A stretch of 64,000 nt of DNA from UBA10324 sp038326325. GTDB taxonomy: Bacteria > Bacteroidota > Bacteroidia > Chitinophagales > UBA10324. The stretch covers positions 29,457-93,456 of the forward strand of contig JBBQJW010000014.1 of the NCBI GenBank assembly GCA_038326325.1. The letters are read 5' to 3'. A program made the translations under genes and the position numbers. Under the pieces are notes generated by a model. It ran no database searches and had not been told where the DNA came from. It saw only the letters and a program-made list of their open reading frames with translations. Position 1 is the stretch's first letter. Each line of letters begins with the position of its first letter. This document shows, piece by piece, positions 17,993 to 25,568 of the stretch.

Positions 17993-18670
17993 ATGAAACT
18001 ACTTATGCTGACAAAAAAAAGAATACCACTTTTGATTGCACTTATTTGTTGTATAGAACTATCAATTTACTTATGGGCAGTTTGGACAACTAGCTTCGAT
18101 ATGAATAATTTTTTTGCAATTACACCAGAATTTATTTTTGACAAATGCGCTCGTAATGCTGGCAGAATATCATCATTCATTTTTCTTATTTCCTTATTAA
18201 TGGTTGGTTATTATGGACTAAAAAAAATCTATGCAGACGATAAGAAAAAGGACTCATTTCTGATTTTAATAACCTTGTTTTCTTTCAATCACTTAATTCA
18301 TTTATTATTTGTTATTCTTCGTTACAGAAGTCATGGCGAGTCAATTACTCTATCTGGTCCTATAGAAGTCGGTGGAATTATTCATGGATTCATTACTTTT
18401 ATATTTATCATCATAATTCCATTCATTCTTTGGAGCTTTAAATATTTAAATAAGCTTTTCTATTTTGTCATCATTCTTCATTTATTCAATATCAGTTGTT
18501 TCATTATTAAAACCTTTTCAGGTAAAGTAAAACCGCCAGACCATCCGGCATATCATAATCAGTCTGGAATAGTTATAATAACCGCTGCTTGCCTTTATAT
18601 TTTATATAGAGTTTATCAAGAAAATAAGCCAGTTGCGGACGATTTTCAATCGCACGCAATTAAAAAATAA
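17993..18670 (+). CDS. Polytopic membrane protein whose C-terminus runs into an array repeat
   Basis: 225 residues with about six hydrophobic helices (near 13-32, 55-75, 88-108, 122-145, 150-172 and 190-208). No family recognised; the Phe/Ile-rich style with a Lys/Asp-rich loop (Asp-Asp-Lys-Lys-Lys-Asp-Ser) is typical of small inner-membrane proteins. The last ~14 codons (Pro-Val-Ala-Asp-Asp-Phe-Gln-Ser-His-Ala-Ile-Lys-Lys, then TAA) are read from the truncated repeat copy 3, so the original C-terminus was probably lost or replaced when the repeat arrived. It is the only gene between copies 2 and 3. Confidence 0.65.
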   Translation: MKLLMLTKKRIPLLIALICCIELSIYLWAVWTTSFDMNNFFAITPEFIFDKCARNAGRISSFIFLISLLMVGYYGLKKIYADDKKKDSFLILITLFSFNHLIHLLFVILRYRSHGESITLSGPIEVGGIIHGFITFIFIIIIPFILWSFKYLNKLFYFVIILHLFNISCFIIKTFSGKVKPPDHPAYHNQSGIVIITAACLYILYRVYQENKPVADDFQSHAIKK

Positions 18671-18728
18671 GATTTGTAATCTTTGTTGCTTGAATTTTAA
18701 AACTTCGTTTATCCCTTATGCGTTAGCT
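18630..18728 (+). repeat. Array repeat, copy 3 (internally deleted)
   Basis: Begins CAGTTGCGGACGATTTTC and jumps directly to CAATCGCACGCAATTAAAAA, losing the T-rich part and the left hairpin arm. It then continues normally through TTTGTAATC, AACTTCGTTTATCC and CTTATGCGTTAGC. It supplies the last codons and the stop of the upstream membrane protein. Confidence 0.8.
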
Positions 18729-18769
18729 GTAATGGTCGGGGACACTACTCATCTGTTGTTGGTTATCGC

Positions 18770-18792
18770 TTGTCGGTCGGAGACCGGACAAC
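18770..18792. repeat. Hairpin related to 14388-14412, inverted
   Basis: TTGTCGGTC-GGAGA-CCGGACAA, nearly the reverse complement of the hairpin at 14388-14412. A looser version with a long loop starts at about 21229. It lies in the leader of the DUF1801 gene. Confidence 0.6.
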
Positions 18793-18875
18793 GGGTGGTG
18801 GGGTTATTGGCAAGGGAGCAGCAACTTCAAACTGACTGATAGAAATTAACTTTAAATTTGTGACCGCTTAAACCC

Positions 18876-19352
18876 ATGAGTAAAGAACAAACGAAAGACC
18901 TTCTGAAATTTTTGTCACCGTTTCCTGAAGAGATTAGAGAAATAGCAATGTGGTTGAGAGAATTTGTTTGGGACTTATATCCAAACACCAACGAACTAAT
19001 CTATGACAATTACAACGCAGTTGCTTTTGGTTGGTCACCAACTGAAAAAGTTGGACACACCTTTTGTTCCATTGCGGTTGGACGAAGTAGCCACAATGTT
19101 CACTTTGGTTTTTATTGGGGTTCTGAAATTTCTGACCCTGACAAAATTCTATTAGGGCAAGGAAATCAATATCGCTACATTCTTGTTAAAAGCAAAGGCG
19201 AATTTCCAAAAGCATACATAAAAAAACTTGTAAAGGAGGCGCATGCAAACTCACTCACTAAAGTAAAGGATACAAAACAAATTATTCACGGAATGACAAT
19301 TACGAAATCTGTATCAGATAAAAAAAGAAAGCCGAGTAAGAAAAATAAATGA
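18876..19352 (+). CDS. DUF1801 family protein
   Basis: 158 residues. The N-terminal helix (Leu-Ser-Pro-Phe-Pro-Glu-Glu-Ile-Arg-Glu), the Glu-Leu-Ile-Tyr-Asp-Asn-Tyr-Asn-Ala-Val-Ala-Phe-Gly motif and a central beta-sheet with Val-His-Phe-Gly-Phe-Tyr-Trp-Gly fit the DUF1801/YdhG-like fold. The Lys-rich tail is poorly conserved in the family. Function unknown. Small proteins of this type are often found as single-gene mobile cassettes. A second DUF1801-type protein is at 26631-27032, so the copy here is probably accessory. Confidence 0.78.
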   Translation: MSKEQTKDLLKFLSPFPEEIREIAMWLREFVWDLYPNTNELIYDNYNAVAFGWSPTEKVGHTFCSIAVGRSSHNVHFGFYWGSEISDPDKILLGQGNQYRYILVKSKGEFPKAYIKKLVKEAHANSLTKVKDTKQIIHGMTITKSVSDKKRKPSKKNK

Positions 19353-19768
19353 CGGTGCAAACTCAAACCATTAGAGTATAACTGCCGATAACAAAAATAT
19401 AAATGAAAATTTTAAAAAAAGGGCTCCGAGAGGTAAACGAACAGTTGGTGGTTAACGAACATCATCACTTCTAATCCCCTTTTTTAAAACTTCGTTTATC
19501 CCCCAGTTGTAGGCGATTTATTCAATTTATTTTTTTGTTTTAATTGCATTTCATGATTGCTTCGCAGTTGCAATCACACGCAATTAAAAAATAAGATTTG
19601 TAATCTTTATAGTATGAATTTTAAAACTCCATTTGCAACCGCAAACTGTAACAGACATTTATAATAAGTTTTTTAAACCGTGTCCCCTCACTGCTTTTAG
19701 CTTCGCATAGAGAGACACGGAGGAAGAAAAGGAACATTTGAGCTTTAAACGAACAGATAAAACTATAA
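19353..19768. other. Gap with repeat copy 4, a TGTAACAG site and a hairpin
   Basis: No gene. It holds a tail-only piece (TTTAAAACTTCGTTTATCC, ~19484-19502) directly joined to repeat copy 4, a CTGTAACAG at about 19646, and a hairpin with stem CCGTGTC (19678-19684) / GACACGG (19714-19720). The hairpin lacks a U-tract and may be structural. Confidence 0.6.
19504..19628 (+). repeat. Array repeat, copy 4
   Basis: CAGTTGTAGGCGATTTATTC, the T-rich stretch and the GATTGC-TTCGCAGTT-GCAATC hairpin are all present, followed by TTTGTAATCTTTATAGTATG and AATTTTAAAAC. After that it diverges. It is immediately preceded by the tail of another copy, which suggests recombination between units. Confidence 0.85.
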
Positions 19769-19921
19769 ATGAAACACATAATTGACTACATCGGCAGACA
19801 CAAACGCTTCTTAATAATTCTTGGCGGAATTGTTTGCCTGAATTTTATTTATGGTTTTGACGCAAGGTTCACAATCATTAATTTGCTTTGGATTTTCATT
19901 AATGTTGCGAAAATAAAATAG
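19769..19921 (+). CDS. Tiny membrane protein (50 aa)
   Basis: ATG to TAG, 50 codons. A basic start (Gly-Arg-His-Lys-Arg) leads into a first hydrophobic helix (Phe-Leu-Ile-Ile-Leu-Gly-Gly-Ile-Val), a short Asp-Ala-Arg turn, and a second helix (Ile-Ile-Asn-Leu-Leu-Trp-Ile-Phe-Ile) ending Lys-Ile-Lys. It is the only frame between repeat copies 4 and 5, which is what a one-gene cassette would look like. No family recognised; two-helix proteins of this size can be toxins or small regulatory peptides, but nothing here shows which. Confidence 0.5.
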   Translation: MKHIIDYIGRHKRFLIILGGIVCLNFIYGFDARFTIINLLWIFINVAKIK

Positions 19922-19941
19922 ATGAAACGAGCAGTAGTCAG

Positions 19942-20090
19942 CAGTTGCGGGCGATTTATTCAATTTATTTTTTTGTTTTAATTGTATTTCATGATTGCAT
20001 TGCAGTTGCAATCGCACTCAATTGAAAAATAAGATGTGTAATCTTGTTGCTAGAATTTTAAAAACTTCATTTATACCTTATCCGTTGTGC
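19942..20090 (+). repeat. Array repeat, copy 5
   Basis: CAGTTGCGGGCGATTTATTC, T-rich run, TTAATTGTATTTCATGATTG hairpin with small changes (GCATTGCAGTT loop), AAAAATAAGATGTGTAATC, then AACTTCATTTATACCTTATCC and GTTGTGCGTCATGC. It starts 20 bp after the stop of the 50-residue gene. Confidence 0.85.
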
Positions 20091-20165
20091 GTCATGCTAT
20101 GAGACAGTAGGAACTCAAAACTGACTGCAAGAAATTAACATAAAAAATAAAATAAAAATAAAGAA

Positions 20166-20453
20166 ATGGAACAAAGAATTCAACTCAAACATCCCGAAGG
20201 CAAAAAAGCCGTCACAATGAACAACTCAAAATATGATGCTTTGAAGAATGCATTATTAAATCACCTGAAGAAAAAAGGGGAACTAACCCATGTAGAATTA
20301 TTGGATGCCATTACCGAAGACTTCAAAAAGAATAAAATAAAATTTGAAGGTTCCATACAATGGCACATGGAATGGGTAAAACTTGACCTTGAAGCAAATA
20401 AAATTATTCAGAGGGTGAAGGATACAACACCACAAAAATATACTCTAAAATAA
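20166..20453 (+). CDS. Small conserved hypothetical protein (95 aa, DUF6958-like)
   Basis: 95 residues, soluble. It starts Glu-Gln-Arg-Ile-Gln-Leu-Lys-His-Pro-Glu-Gly-Lys-Lys-Ala, has a central Lys-Lys-Gly-Glu-Leu-Thr-His-Val-Glu-Leu helix-turn, and Gly-Ser-Ile-Gln-Trp-His-Met-Glu-Trp-Val-Lys-Leu-Asp-Leu-Glu near the end. The layout looks like a winged-helix fold. I recognise this as a recurring small family in Bacteroidota but know no function for it. The next two tiny membrane-protein genes follow on the same strand. Confidence 0.6.
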   Translation: MEQRIQLKHPEGKKAVTMNNSKYDALKNALLNHLKKKGELTHVELLDAITEDFKKNKIKFEGSIQWHMEWVKLDLEANKIIQRVKDTTPQKYTLK

Positions 20454-20470
20454 AAATCAATAAACAGAAC

Positions 20471-20767
20471 TTGAAAAAAGGACTAATTATAAAACTCACA
20501 ATTATTTTATTGTTGACAGGTTTGTCGACTGCTTTTTTTTATGTCCATGAAACATTGCCAAAACCAATACGAGCTACAACTGCTTTAATTGAGACACCTG
20601 TAGCAATAGCTTCGGGACTTTCTTATTACTTAAATCTTGGAATACCCATTTATGACACACCTATAGCAGTAATCATTTCAAACCTGATTGCAGCAATCTT
20701 AATTGTTATCTTGGGTGACACTTTTTTAAAGTGGCGTAGAAAACCAAAACAACTAACATGTAAGTAG
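20471..20767 (+). CDS. Small membrane protein (98 aa, TTG start)
   Basis: 98 residues with a hydrophobic N-terminal helix (residues ~6-24), a weakly hydrophobic middle and a C-terminal helix (residues ~65-88) ended by Lys-Trp-Arg-Arg-Lys-Pro-Lys. No ATG is available, so TTG at 20471 is taken as the start, 17 bp after the preceding stop. Family and function unknown. It is probably co-transcribed with its neighbours between repeat copies 5 and 6. Confidence 0.5.
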   Translation: MKKGLIIKLTIILLLTGLSTAFFYVHETLPKPIRATTALIETPVAIASGLSYYLNLGIPIYDTPIAVIISNLIAAILIVILGDTFLKWRRKPKQLTCK

Positions 20768-20827
20768 CTTCACGACATGACAGAAATAAAACTTAAAAGA
20801 AAACTTTGACAAAATGAAAAAGACAAA

Positions 20828-21058
20828 ATGAATTTACCTTGGTTCAAACGCATCGGAATATTTTTTCTCCCGGCATCTTTTATCGGGTGGATAATTTTTA
20901 TAGCGGGACTTGCTTATGCTGTTTATGTTTTCATAGACATTGACAACAGGTCACATTCCGTAAGCGACACGCTGATTAATTTTGTCTTCAATCTTCTTAT
21001 AATCGGAGCAATTTATTCACTTATAGCTTTCTTGACAAGCAGAAAAGCAAAAACATAA
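20828..21058 (+). CDS. Small two-helix membrane protein (76 aa)
   Basis: 76 residues. A short amphipathic start (Leu-Pro-Trp-Phe-Lys-Arg) is followed by helix one (residues ~17-37), an Asp-rich loop (Asp-Ile-Asp-Asn-Arg) and helix two (residues ~50-70), ending Ser-Arg-Lys-Ala-Lys-Thr. I have seen no conserved motif. It is the last plus-strand gene of the array, 52 bp before repeat copy 6. Confidence 0.5.
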   Translation: MNLPWFKRIGIFFLPASFIGWIIFIAGLAYAVYVFIDIDNRSHSVSDTLINFVFNLLIIGAIYSLIAFLTSRKAKT

Positions 21059-21109
21059 GAGTGAAGGCAGAGATAGGAAATGAAAAAACCGTTCTGCCCC
21101 GCGTGTGTC

Positions 21110-21213
21110 CAGTTGCGGGCGATTTATTCAATTCATTTGTTTTGTTTTAATTGCATTTCATGATTGCTTCGCAGTTGCAATCGCCCGCAATTAAAAAATA
21201 AGGTTTGTAATCT
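21110..21213 (+). repeat. Array repeat, copy 6
   Basis: CAGTTGCGGGCGATTTATTC, slightly altered T-rich part, the GATTGC-TTCGCAGTT-GCAATC hairpin and AAAAAATAAGGTTTGTAATC. After it comes a tail with CTTGTCGGTT and a distant ACCGTACAAG, related to the other hairpins. It marks the right border of the array; the next gene is on the opposite strand. Confidence 0.85.
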
Positions 21214-21340
21214 TGTTGCTTGTTAGTGCTTGTCGGTTCCGATGAATACATTTGGAATGAACATCAGAGACCGTACAAGGGTTCGGGGCTACCGGCAAGA
21301 GAAGAAGGGTTTTAAAACCAAATAAATTAGCAACTATTTT

Positions 21341-22693
21341 TTAGAGTGTATAACTCACAAACCTGTTTGTAAATGCATCGTAACGACAGATGCCAAAACC
21401 CCATGTGCCAAACCATAAGTTTCCATTGTTATCTTGTGTAACAGTTAGCACATTATCGCTTGTTAGTCCATCCTTGGTTGAGTAAGCGGTAAATGTTTTT
21501 CCATTGTAACACGACACACCACCACCATCACTTATGAACCATATTTTGCCTTCACTGTCTTCCAGCATACCCGAGGCACTATTGCTGACAAAGACACCTT
21601 TGGTGTTGAGTCCATCTTTAGAAGTGTAATGTGTAACAGTTTTTCCATCGTAACGAAATGCACCATTCCCTGCAAAACCATCATCGCTCTTGTACCCGGT
21701 GGCGAACCATATATTTCCGTTTTTGTCCTGCAACATAGATTCAATGTAACTTGTATTCATTCCCTCTTTACCTGCGAAGTGCGTGAAATTTTTTCCATCG
21801 TACTGATACACTCCACTGTCCCAGGTGCCAAACCAGATGGTTCCGTTTTTATCTTCGATGAAAGTAGTGTAATCAATATTTTTTCCTTGAGCGGTAGTTA
21901 CTTTAGTAAATGAGTTTTCAATTTCTTTATTGTGTGCAGCAAGGTTATTTGCATTATTCAAATCATGTTTACAGGTACCATTTATACAAGCATCATTTGC
22001 CTTGGCTGCATCTAAGCGGTAAGAATAATGACAGATACCGCATCCGCCTTTCACAAACCAAAGATTTCCTTTTGAATCTTTATACATAGAGCATGTACCA
22101 TTTTCATCAGGGCAATCGAACAAAGGTAAATGAATAAGCGCATTGGAACCTGTGCTTAGCGATGCCGATGGATCATACCGATATACACCATGCTTAGTAG
22201 TAGCAAGCCAAAATACTCCGGTCTTATCTTGAATAATTTCACCAACTGAATTTTTATTTTGAAAATTATTTGCAATAGGAATGAAAAGGGAATTGGCATC
22301 TTCGTCCGGTAATCGCAAACTTGAAAATGTTCCGCCATCATATTTTATAACTCCACCTGCAGTTCCGAACCAAATTTTACCACTGTTATCTTTTAACATG
22401 CAAGATACAGATTCAACATTTAGCCCATCCATTGTTTTATAATTATAAAACAATTTTCCATCAAAACAATACACGCCTTGTGTTGTTCCAAACCAAATAT
22501 TTTCTTCTTTATCTAATATAGAATTGAAAACTGAATTCTCGTATTGATAATCTGTTTTAGGGTTTATTAATTTGGGAATTCCGGAAGAAGCAATTGTTTG
22601 TTCATGCACTTTTAATAATGCTGAACCTGCATTGTTTTGTGCGCTACAAGAAGCGGTAAACAATACTGCCAAAAGAAGTGAGAAGGTTTTCAT
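21341..22693 (-). CDS. Two-component-regulator-type propeller lipoprotein
   Basis: 450 residues from the ATG at 22693; an upstream ATG at 22732 would only add 13 unlikely residues before the signal. The signal ends Phe-Thr-Ala-Ser-Cys, a lipoprotein cleavage site. The rest is a beta-propeller of repeated ~40-residue blades of the form Asp-x-x-Gly-x-Ile/Leu-Trp-Phe-Gly-Thr-x-x-x-Gly-Val-x-x-Tyr-Asp-Gly-Lys, the Reg_prop type found in periplasmic sensor halves of hybrid kinases. Here there is no kinase part. It is probably anchored at the outer membrane. Divergent from a histidine kinase/response regulator pair, which it may serve as a sensor (inference). Confidence 0.82.
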   Translation of the reverse strand: MKTFSLLLAVLFTASCSAQNNAGSALLKVHEQTIASSGIPKLINPKTDYQYENSVFNSILDKEENIWFGTTQGVYCFDGKLFYNYKTMDGLNVESVSCMLKDNSGKIWFGTAGGVIKYDGGTFSSLRLPDEDANSLFIPIANNFQNKNSVGEIIQDKTGVFWLATTKHGVYRYDPSASLSTGSNALIHLPLFDCPDENGTCSMYKDSKGNLWFVKGGCGICHYSYRLDAAKANDACINGTCKHDLNNANNLAAHNKEIENSFTKVTTAQGKNIDYTTFIEDKNGTIWFGTWDSGVYQYDGKNFTHFAGKEGMNTSYIESMLQDKNGNIWFATGYKSDDGFAGNGAFRYDGKTVTHYTSKDGLNTKGVFVSNSASGMLEDSEGKIWFISDGGGVSCYNGKTFTAYSTKDGLTSDNVLTVTQDNNGNLWFGTWGFGICRYDAFTNRFVSYTL

Positions 22694-22841
22694 GAGTTGA
22701 ATTTTTTGTGAATGTTGAAGTAACACCCGCAAAAGTAGTTTCAGTGTAAAGGTAATTTTGTTACTGAGTAGTTATTGTAATGTTAATGACTTGTTAATGT
22801 AAACCAATCACTATTGCGAATGGCTAATTTTGTCACCCGAA

Positions 22842-24071
22842 ATGAAACTGAACCGCATCTATTTATTTATCATTCTTTCTTCCATCGCGCTCTTAACCGT
22901 GCTCCTTATTCAGGTGAACTGGATAGTGCAAACTGCGAAAATGAAGGAGGATTTATTTAATGAAAAGGCGAATATGGTTCTCACTAAAACCGCTGAAGCT
23001 ATCAGTGCTGATAAGCAAATGTGTGGCGGAATTAAAAAAGGAGAAAATCAGCAGCATAAAATGGATTCGTTGTTCAATCATTTCATGAATCTTTACAACA
23101 TTCATATTGATTATTATTTTGAAGTTCAACCTGTAACGGTTACAACGGTGGACGCGATTGATTTTTCAAAAAACTATCCGTTAAAGCAATCAGGAAGTTA
23201 TCAGACATGTGTAGTTGATGATGCTGATAAAAATATTTCTCAGCTGAAATTAGTTTTTCCGGGAAAGGAAAAATTCATTCTTGCTGAGATGGGAGTTCCT
23301 TTTATTTCATCTGTTATTCTCATTTTAGTTGTGATTGTTCTTTCGTGGCGCACGATTCTTTCATTAATGCAGGAGAAAAAAATATCAGAGCACACAACTG
23401 ATTTTTTAAATAACATGACTCATGAATTTAAAACTCCGCTAACAAATATTGCTTTAGCCGGAAAAATGATACTCAAGGATTCAAACATCAGTGAAGAAGA
23501 AAAAATAAAACATTACTCAGGAATTATTCTCGAGGAAAATGAGAAACTAAGATTACAAGTTGAGCAGGTGTTAAGCATGACCGCATTGGAGCGAGGCGAA
23601 ATTCCTTTGCAAAAAACAGAATTGGATTTTCATCAACTGATTCATGATTCGCTAAAGTGTATCAGTATTCAGATTGAAAACAAACATGGTAATGTGAAAT
23701 TGAATCTCAATGCAAATAAATTTATTATACTCGGAGATAAAACTCACCTTACAAATGCAATGTGCAATTTGATTGATAATGCAATTAAATATTCAAACGA
23801 AAAACCTGAACTCACCATTCAAACATTAAATAATAATCAGAATTTAATTATTGTTGTTTCTGATACAGGAATAGGAATAGAAAAAAAGCATCACAAGAAA
23901 GTGTTCGATAAATTTTTCAGAGTGCCAACAGGAGATGTTCATGATGTGAAAGGTTTTGGATTAGGTCTTGCCTACACAAAAAAGATTTTTAAAATGCATG
24001 TAGGAACTATTGAACTAAAAAGCGAAAGAAGAGAGGGGACAACATTCACCGTTACACTTCCAAATGCCTAA
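22842..24071 (+). CDS. Sensor histidine kinase
   Basis: 409 residues from the ATG at 22842 (ATG at 22830 adds four residues). An N-terminal membrane helix (~7-30), a periplasmic sensor region of ~125 residues and a second helix (~155-170) are followed by HisKA with the phosphoacceptor His194 in Met-Thr-His-Glu-Phe-Lys-Thr-Pro-Leu. The HATPase domain has the N box Asn-Leu-Ile-Asp-Asn-Ala, Asp-Thr-Gly-Ile-Gly-Ile and Gly-Phe-Gly-Leu-Gly-Leu. There is no HAMP domain. It overlaps the response regulator gene by eight bases, so the two form one operon. A TAATTTTG word at 22825-22832 is promoter-like but very near the start. Input signal unknown. Confidence 0.9.
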   Translation: MKLNRIYLFIILSSIALLTVLLIQVNWIVQTAKMKEDLFNEKANMVLTKTAEAISADKQMCGGIKKGENQQHKMDSLFNHFMNLYNIHIDYYFEVQPVTVTTVDAIDFSKNYPLKQSGSYQTCVVDDADKNISQLKLVFPGKEKFILAEMGVPFISSVILILVVIVLSWRTILSLMQEKKISEHTTDFLNNMTHEFKTPLTNIALAGKMILKDSNISEEEKIKHYSGIILEENEKLRLQVEQVLSMTALERGEIPLQKTELDFHQLIHDSLKCISIQIENKHGNVKLNLNANKFIILGDKTHLTNAMCNLIDNAIKYSNEKPELTIQTLNNNQNLIIVVSDTGIGIEKKHHKKVFDKFFRVPTGDVHDVKGFGLGLAYTKKIFKMHVGTIELKSERREGTTFTVTLPNA

Positions 24072-24765
24072 AGAGAAACTGAAAATATTATTAGCTGAAG
24101 ATGATTTGAATCTTGGAGTACTCTTGGTTGACTATTTAGAGTCGGAAGGATTTGAAATAAAACTATGTAAAGATGGAGAGGTCGCGTTAAAAGCATTTCA
24201 ATCCAGCTCTTATGATTTGTGTTTGTTGGATGTCATGATGCCGAAGATGGATGGATTCTCATTGGCAAAAACAATCCGAACAAAGGATAAAAAAATTCCA
24301 ATTCTTTTTATCACAGCAAAATCTTTAAGAGAAGATAAACTAAAAGGATATGGTTTAGGTGCCGATGACTATATCACAAAACCATTCAACGAAGAAGAAT
24401 TACTCTGGAAAATAAAAGCAATCATTCGCCGGGTACCTGAAAATAAAGTTGAAAAGAAAATTGAAATTGCTTTAATCGGTAAATACAAATTCGATTTCAA
24501 TAACCAGAGTTTAACAATAGGGAGTAAAACAAAACGAATCACTGAAAAGGAAAGTGATATTCTCAGGTATTTGTTTGAGCATCGAAATCAAAAAATAAAA
24601 CGCGAAGAAATGCTTAAAGAACTCTGGGGCGAAAACGATTATTTTCTTGGCAGAAGCTTAGATGTGTTCATCACCAAAATCCGCAAGTATTTTAAAGATG
24701 ATACCTCTCTCAGTATCGAAAATATTTTTGGTGTTGGATTTATTTTTAATGTTCCTATTAATTAA
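24064..24765 (+). CDS. OmpR/PhoB-family response regulator
   Basis: 233 residues. The receiver domain (residues ~6-118) has the acidic pair Asp13-Asp14, the phosphoacceptor Asp56 in Leu-Leu-Asp-Val-Met-Met-Pro, Thr in Phe-Ile-Thr-Ala-Lys, and Lys in Ile-Thr-Lys-Pro-Phe. The C-terminal winged helix carries Thr-Glu-Lys-Glu-Ser-Asp-Ile-Leu, Arg-Glu-Glu-Met-Leu and Gly-Arg-Ser-Leu-Asp-Val-Phe-Ile-Thr-Lys-Ile-Arg-Lys. It would be phosphorylated by the kinase encoded just upstream and act as a transcription factor. Confidence 0.92.
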   Translation: MPKEKLKILLAEDDLNLGVLLVDYLESEGFEIKLCKDGEVALKAFQSSSYDLCLLDVMMPKMDGFSLAKTIRTKDKKIPILFITAKSLREDKLKGYGLGADDYITKPFNEEELLWKIKAIIRRVPENKVEKKIEIALIGKYKFDFNNQSLTIGSKTKRITEKESDILRYLFEHRNQKIKREEMLKELWGENDYFLGRSLDVFITKIRKYFKDDTSLSIENIFGVGFIFNVPIN

Positions 24766-24954
24766 AATCCTTGGGCTGTTAACACCCAAATAAGACTGCT
24801 AAATTTTTGATCAACAAAATATTTAACCAATGAATGTGTTTCATAAGAACCCATCAGATCTATTACCTTGTATTATAATATAAATGTTATTTAACTAAAA
24901 CATCTTTTGATATATCTTGAATTTAAATAATTTTATTGCGTTAAATTTTTACTG

Positions 24955-25482
24955 ATGAAATACAAATCATTATCACTACTTATTGTAGCCGCTTCATTTG
25001 GATTTGGTTTTGCATTTAATTCATTCATTAATTACAAGAGGGTGTCAGAAAAATCATTGAAGAGAGTAACCGGCATAGGCGGCATCTTTTTTAAATGTAA
25101 GAACCCTGACAAAATAAAAGAGTGGTACAAAACACATCTTAGTTTAAATACCAATGCTTATGGAACCGTTTTTGAGTGGTACCAAGGGGGCGATTCAACA
25201 AAAAAAGGATTTACACAATGGAGCCCATTTCCAGAATCAACCAATTATTTTGGTCAATCGAATCAGGATTTTATGATTAATTACAGAGTAGTTGATCTGG
25301 TAGCCCTCGTTACTGAGTTAAAAAAAGAGGGTGTTACACTTGCCGATACAATTGAAACTTACGACTACGGAAAGTTTGTACATATTTTAGATGCTGAAGG
25401 GAATAAAGTGGAGCTATGGGAACCCAACGATGTTGAATATGAAAAACTTGGAAAACAAATTGGTGGTACTATTACTAAATAA
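24955..25482 (+). CDS. Membrane-anchored VOC (glyoxalase-fold) protein
   Basis: 175 residues. An N-terminal hydrophobic helix (~5-22) is followed by a single VOC domain: Gly-Gly-Ile-Phe-Phe-Lys-Cys-Lys-Asn-Pro-Asp-Lys start, Glu-Trp-Tyr, Phe-Glu-Trp-Tyr-Gln, and the end motif His-Ile-Leu-Asp-Ala-Glu-Gly-Asn-Lys-Val-Glu-Leu-Trp-Glu-Pro. VOC proteins bind a divalent metal and work on small molecules or sequester drugs. Most are cytosolic, so the N-terminal anchor or signal is unusual. Substrate unknown. Monocistronic by spacing. Confidence 0.78.
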   Translation: MKYKSLSLLIVAASFGFGFAFNSFINYKRVSEKSLKRVTGIGGIFFKCKNPDKIKEWYKTHLSLNTNAYGTVFEWYQGGDSTKKGFTQWSPFPESTNYFGQSNQDFMINYRVVDLVALVTELKKEGVTLADTIETYDYGKFVHILDAEGNKVELWEPNDVEYEKLGKQIGGTITK

Positions 25483-25568
25483 CAATAATTACTATTCTTT
25501 GTGGGCCTAAATAATATGCATCTAATATTGTAATAAATAAAGTAATTTTTAATTAAAAAAACTTTTTC

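Noticed and set aside
18633..18839. 68-codon frame over repeat copy 3
   Set aside because: It lies mostly in repeat DNA and overlaps the end of the membrane protein gene; no sign of selection.
14361..21340. Insertion sequence as source of the repeat copies
   Set aside because: No transposase frame, no terminal inverted repeats and no target-site duplications are visible around the copies.
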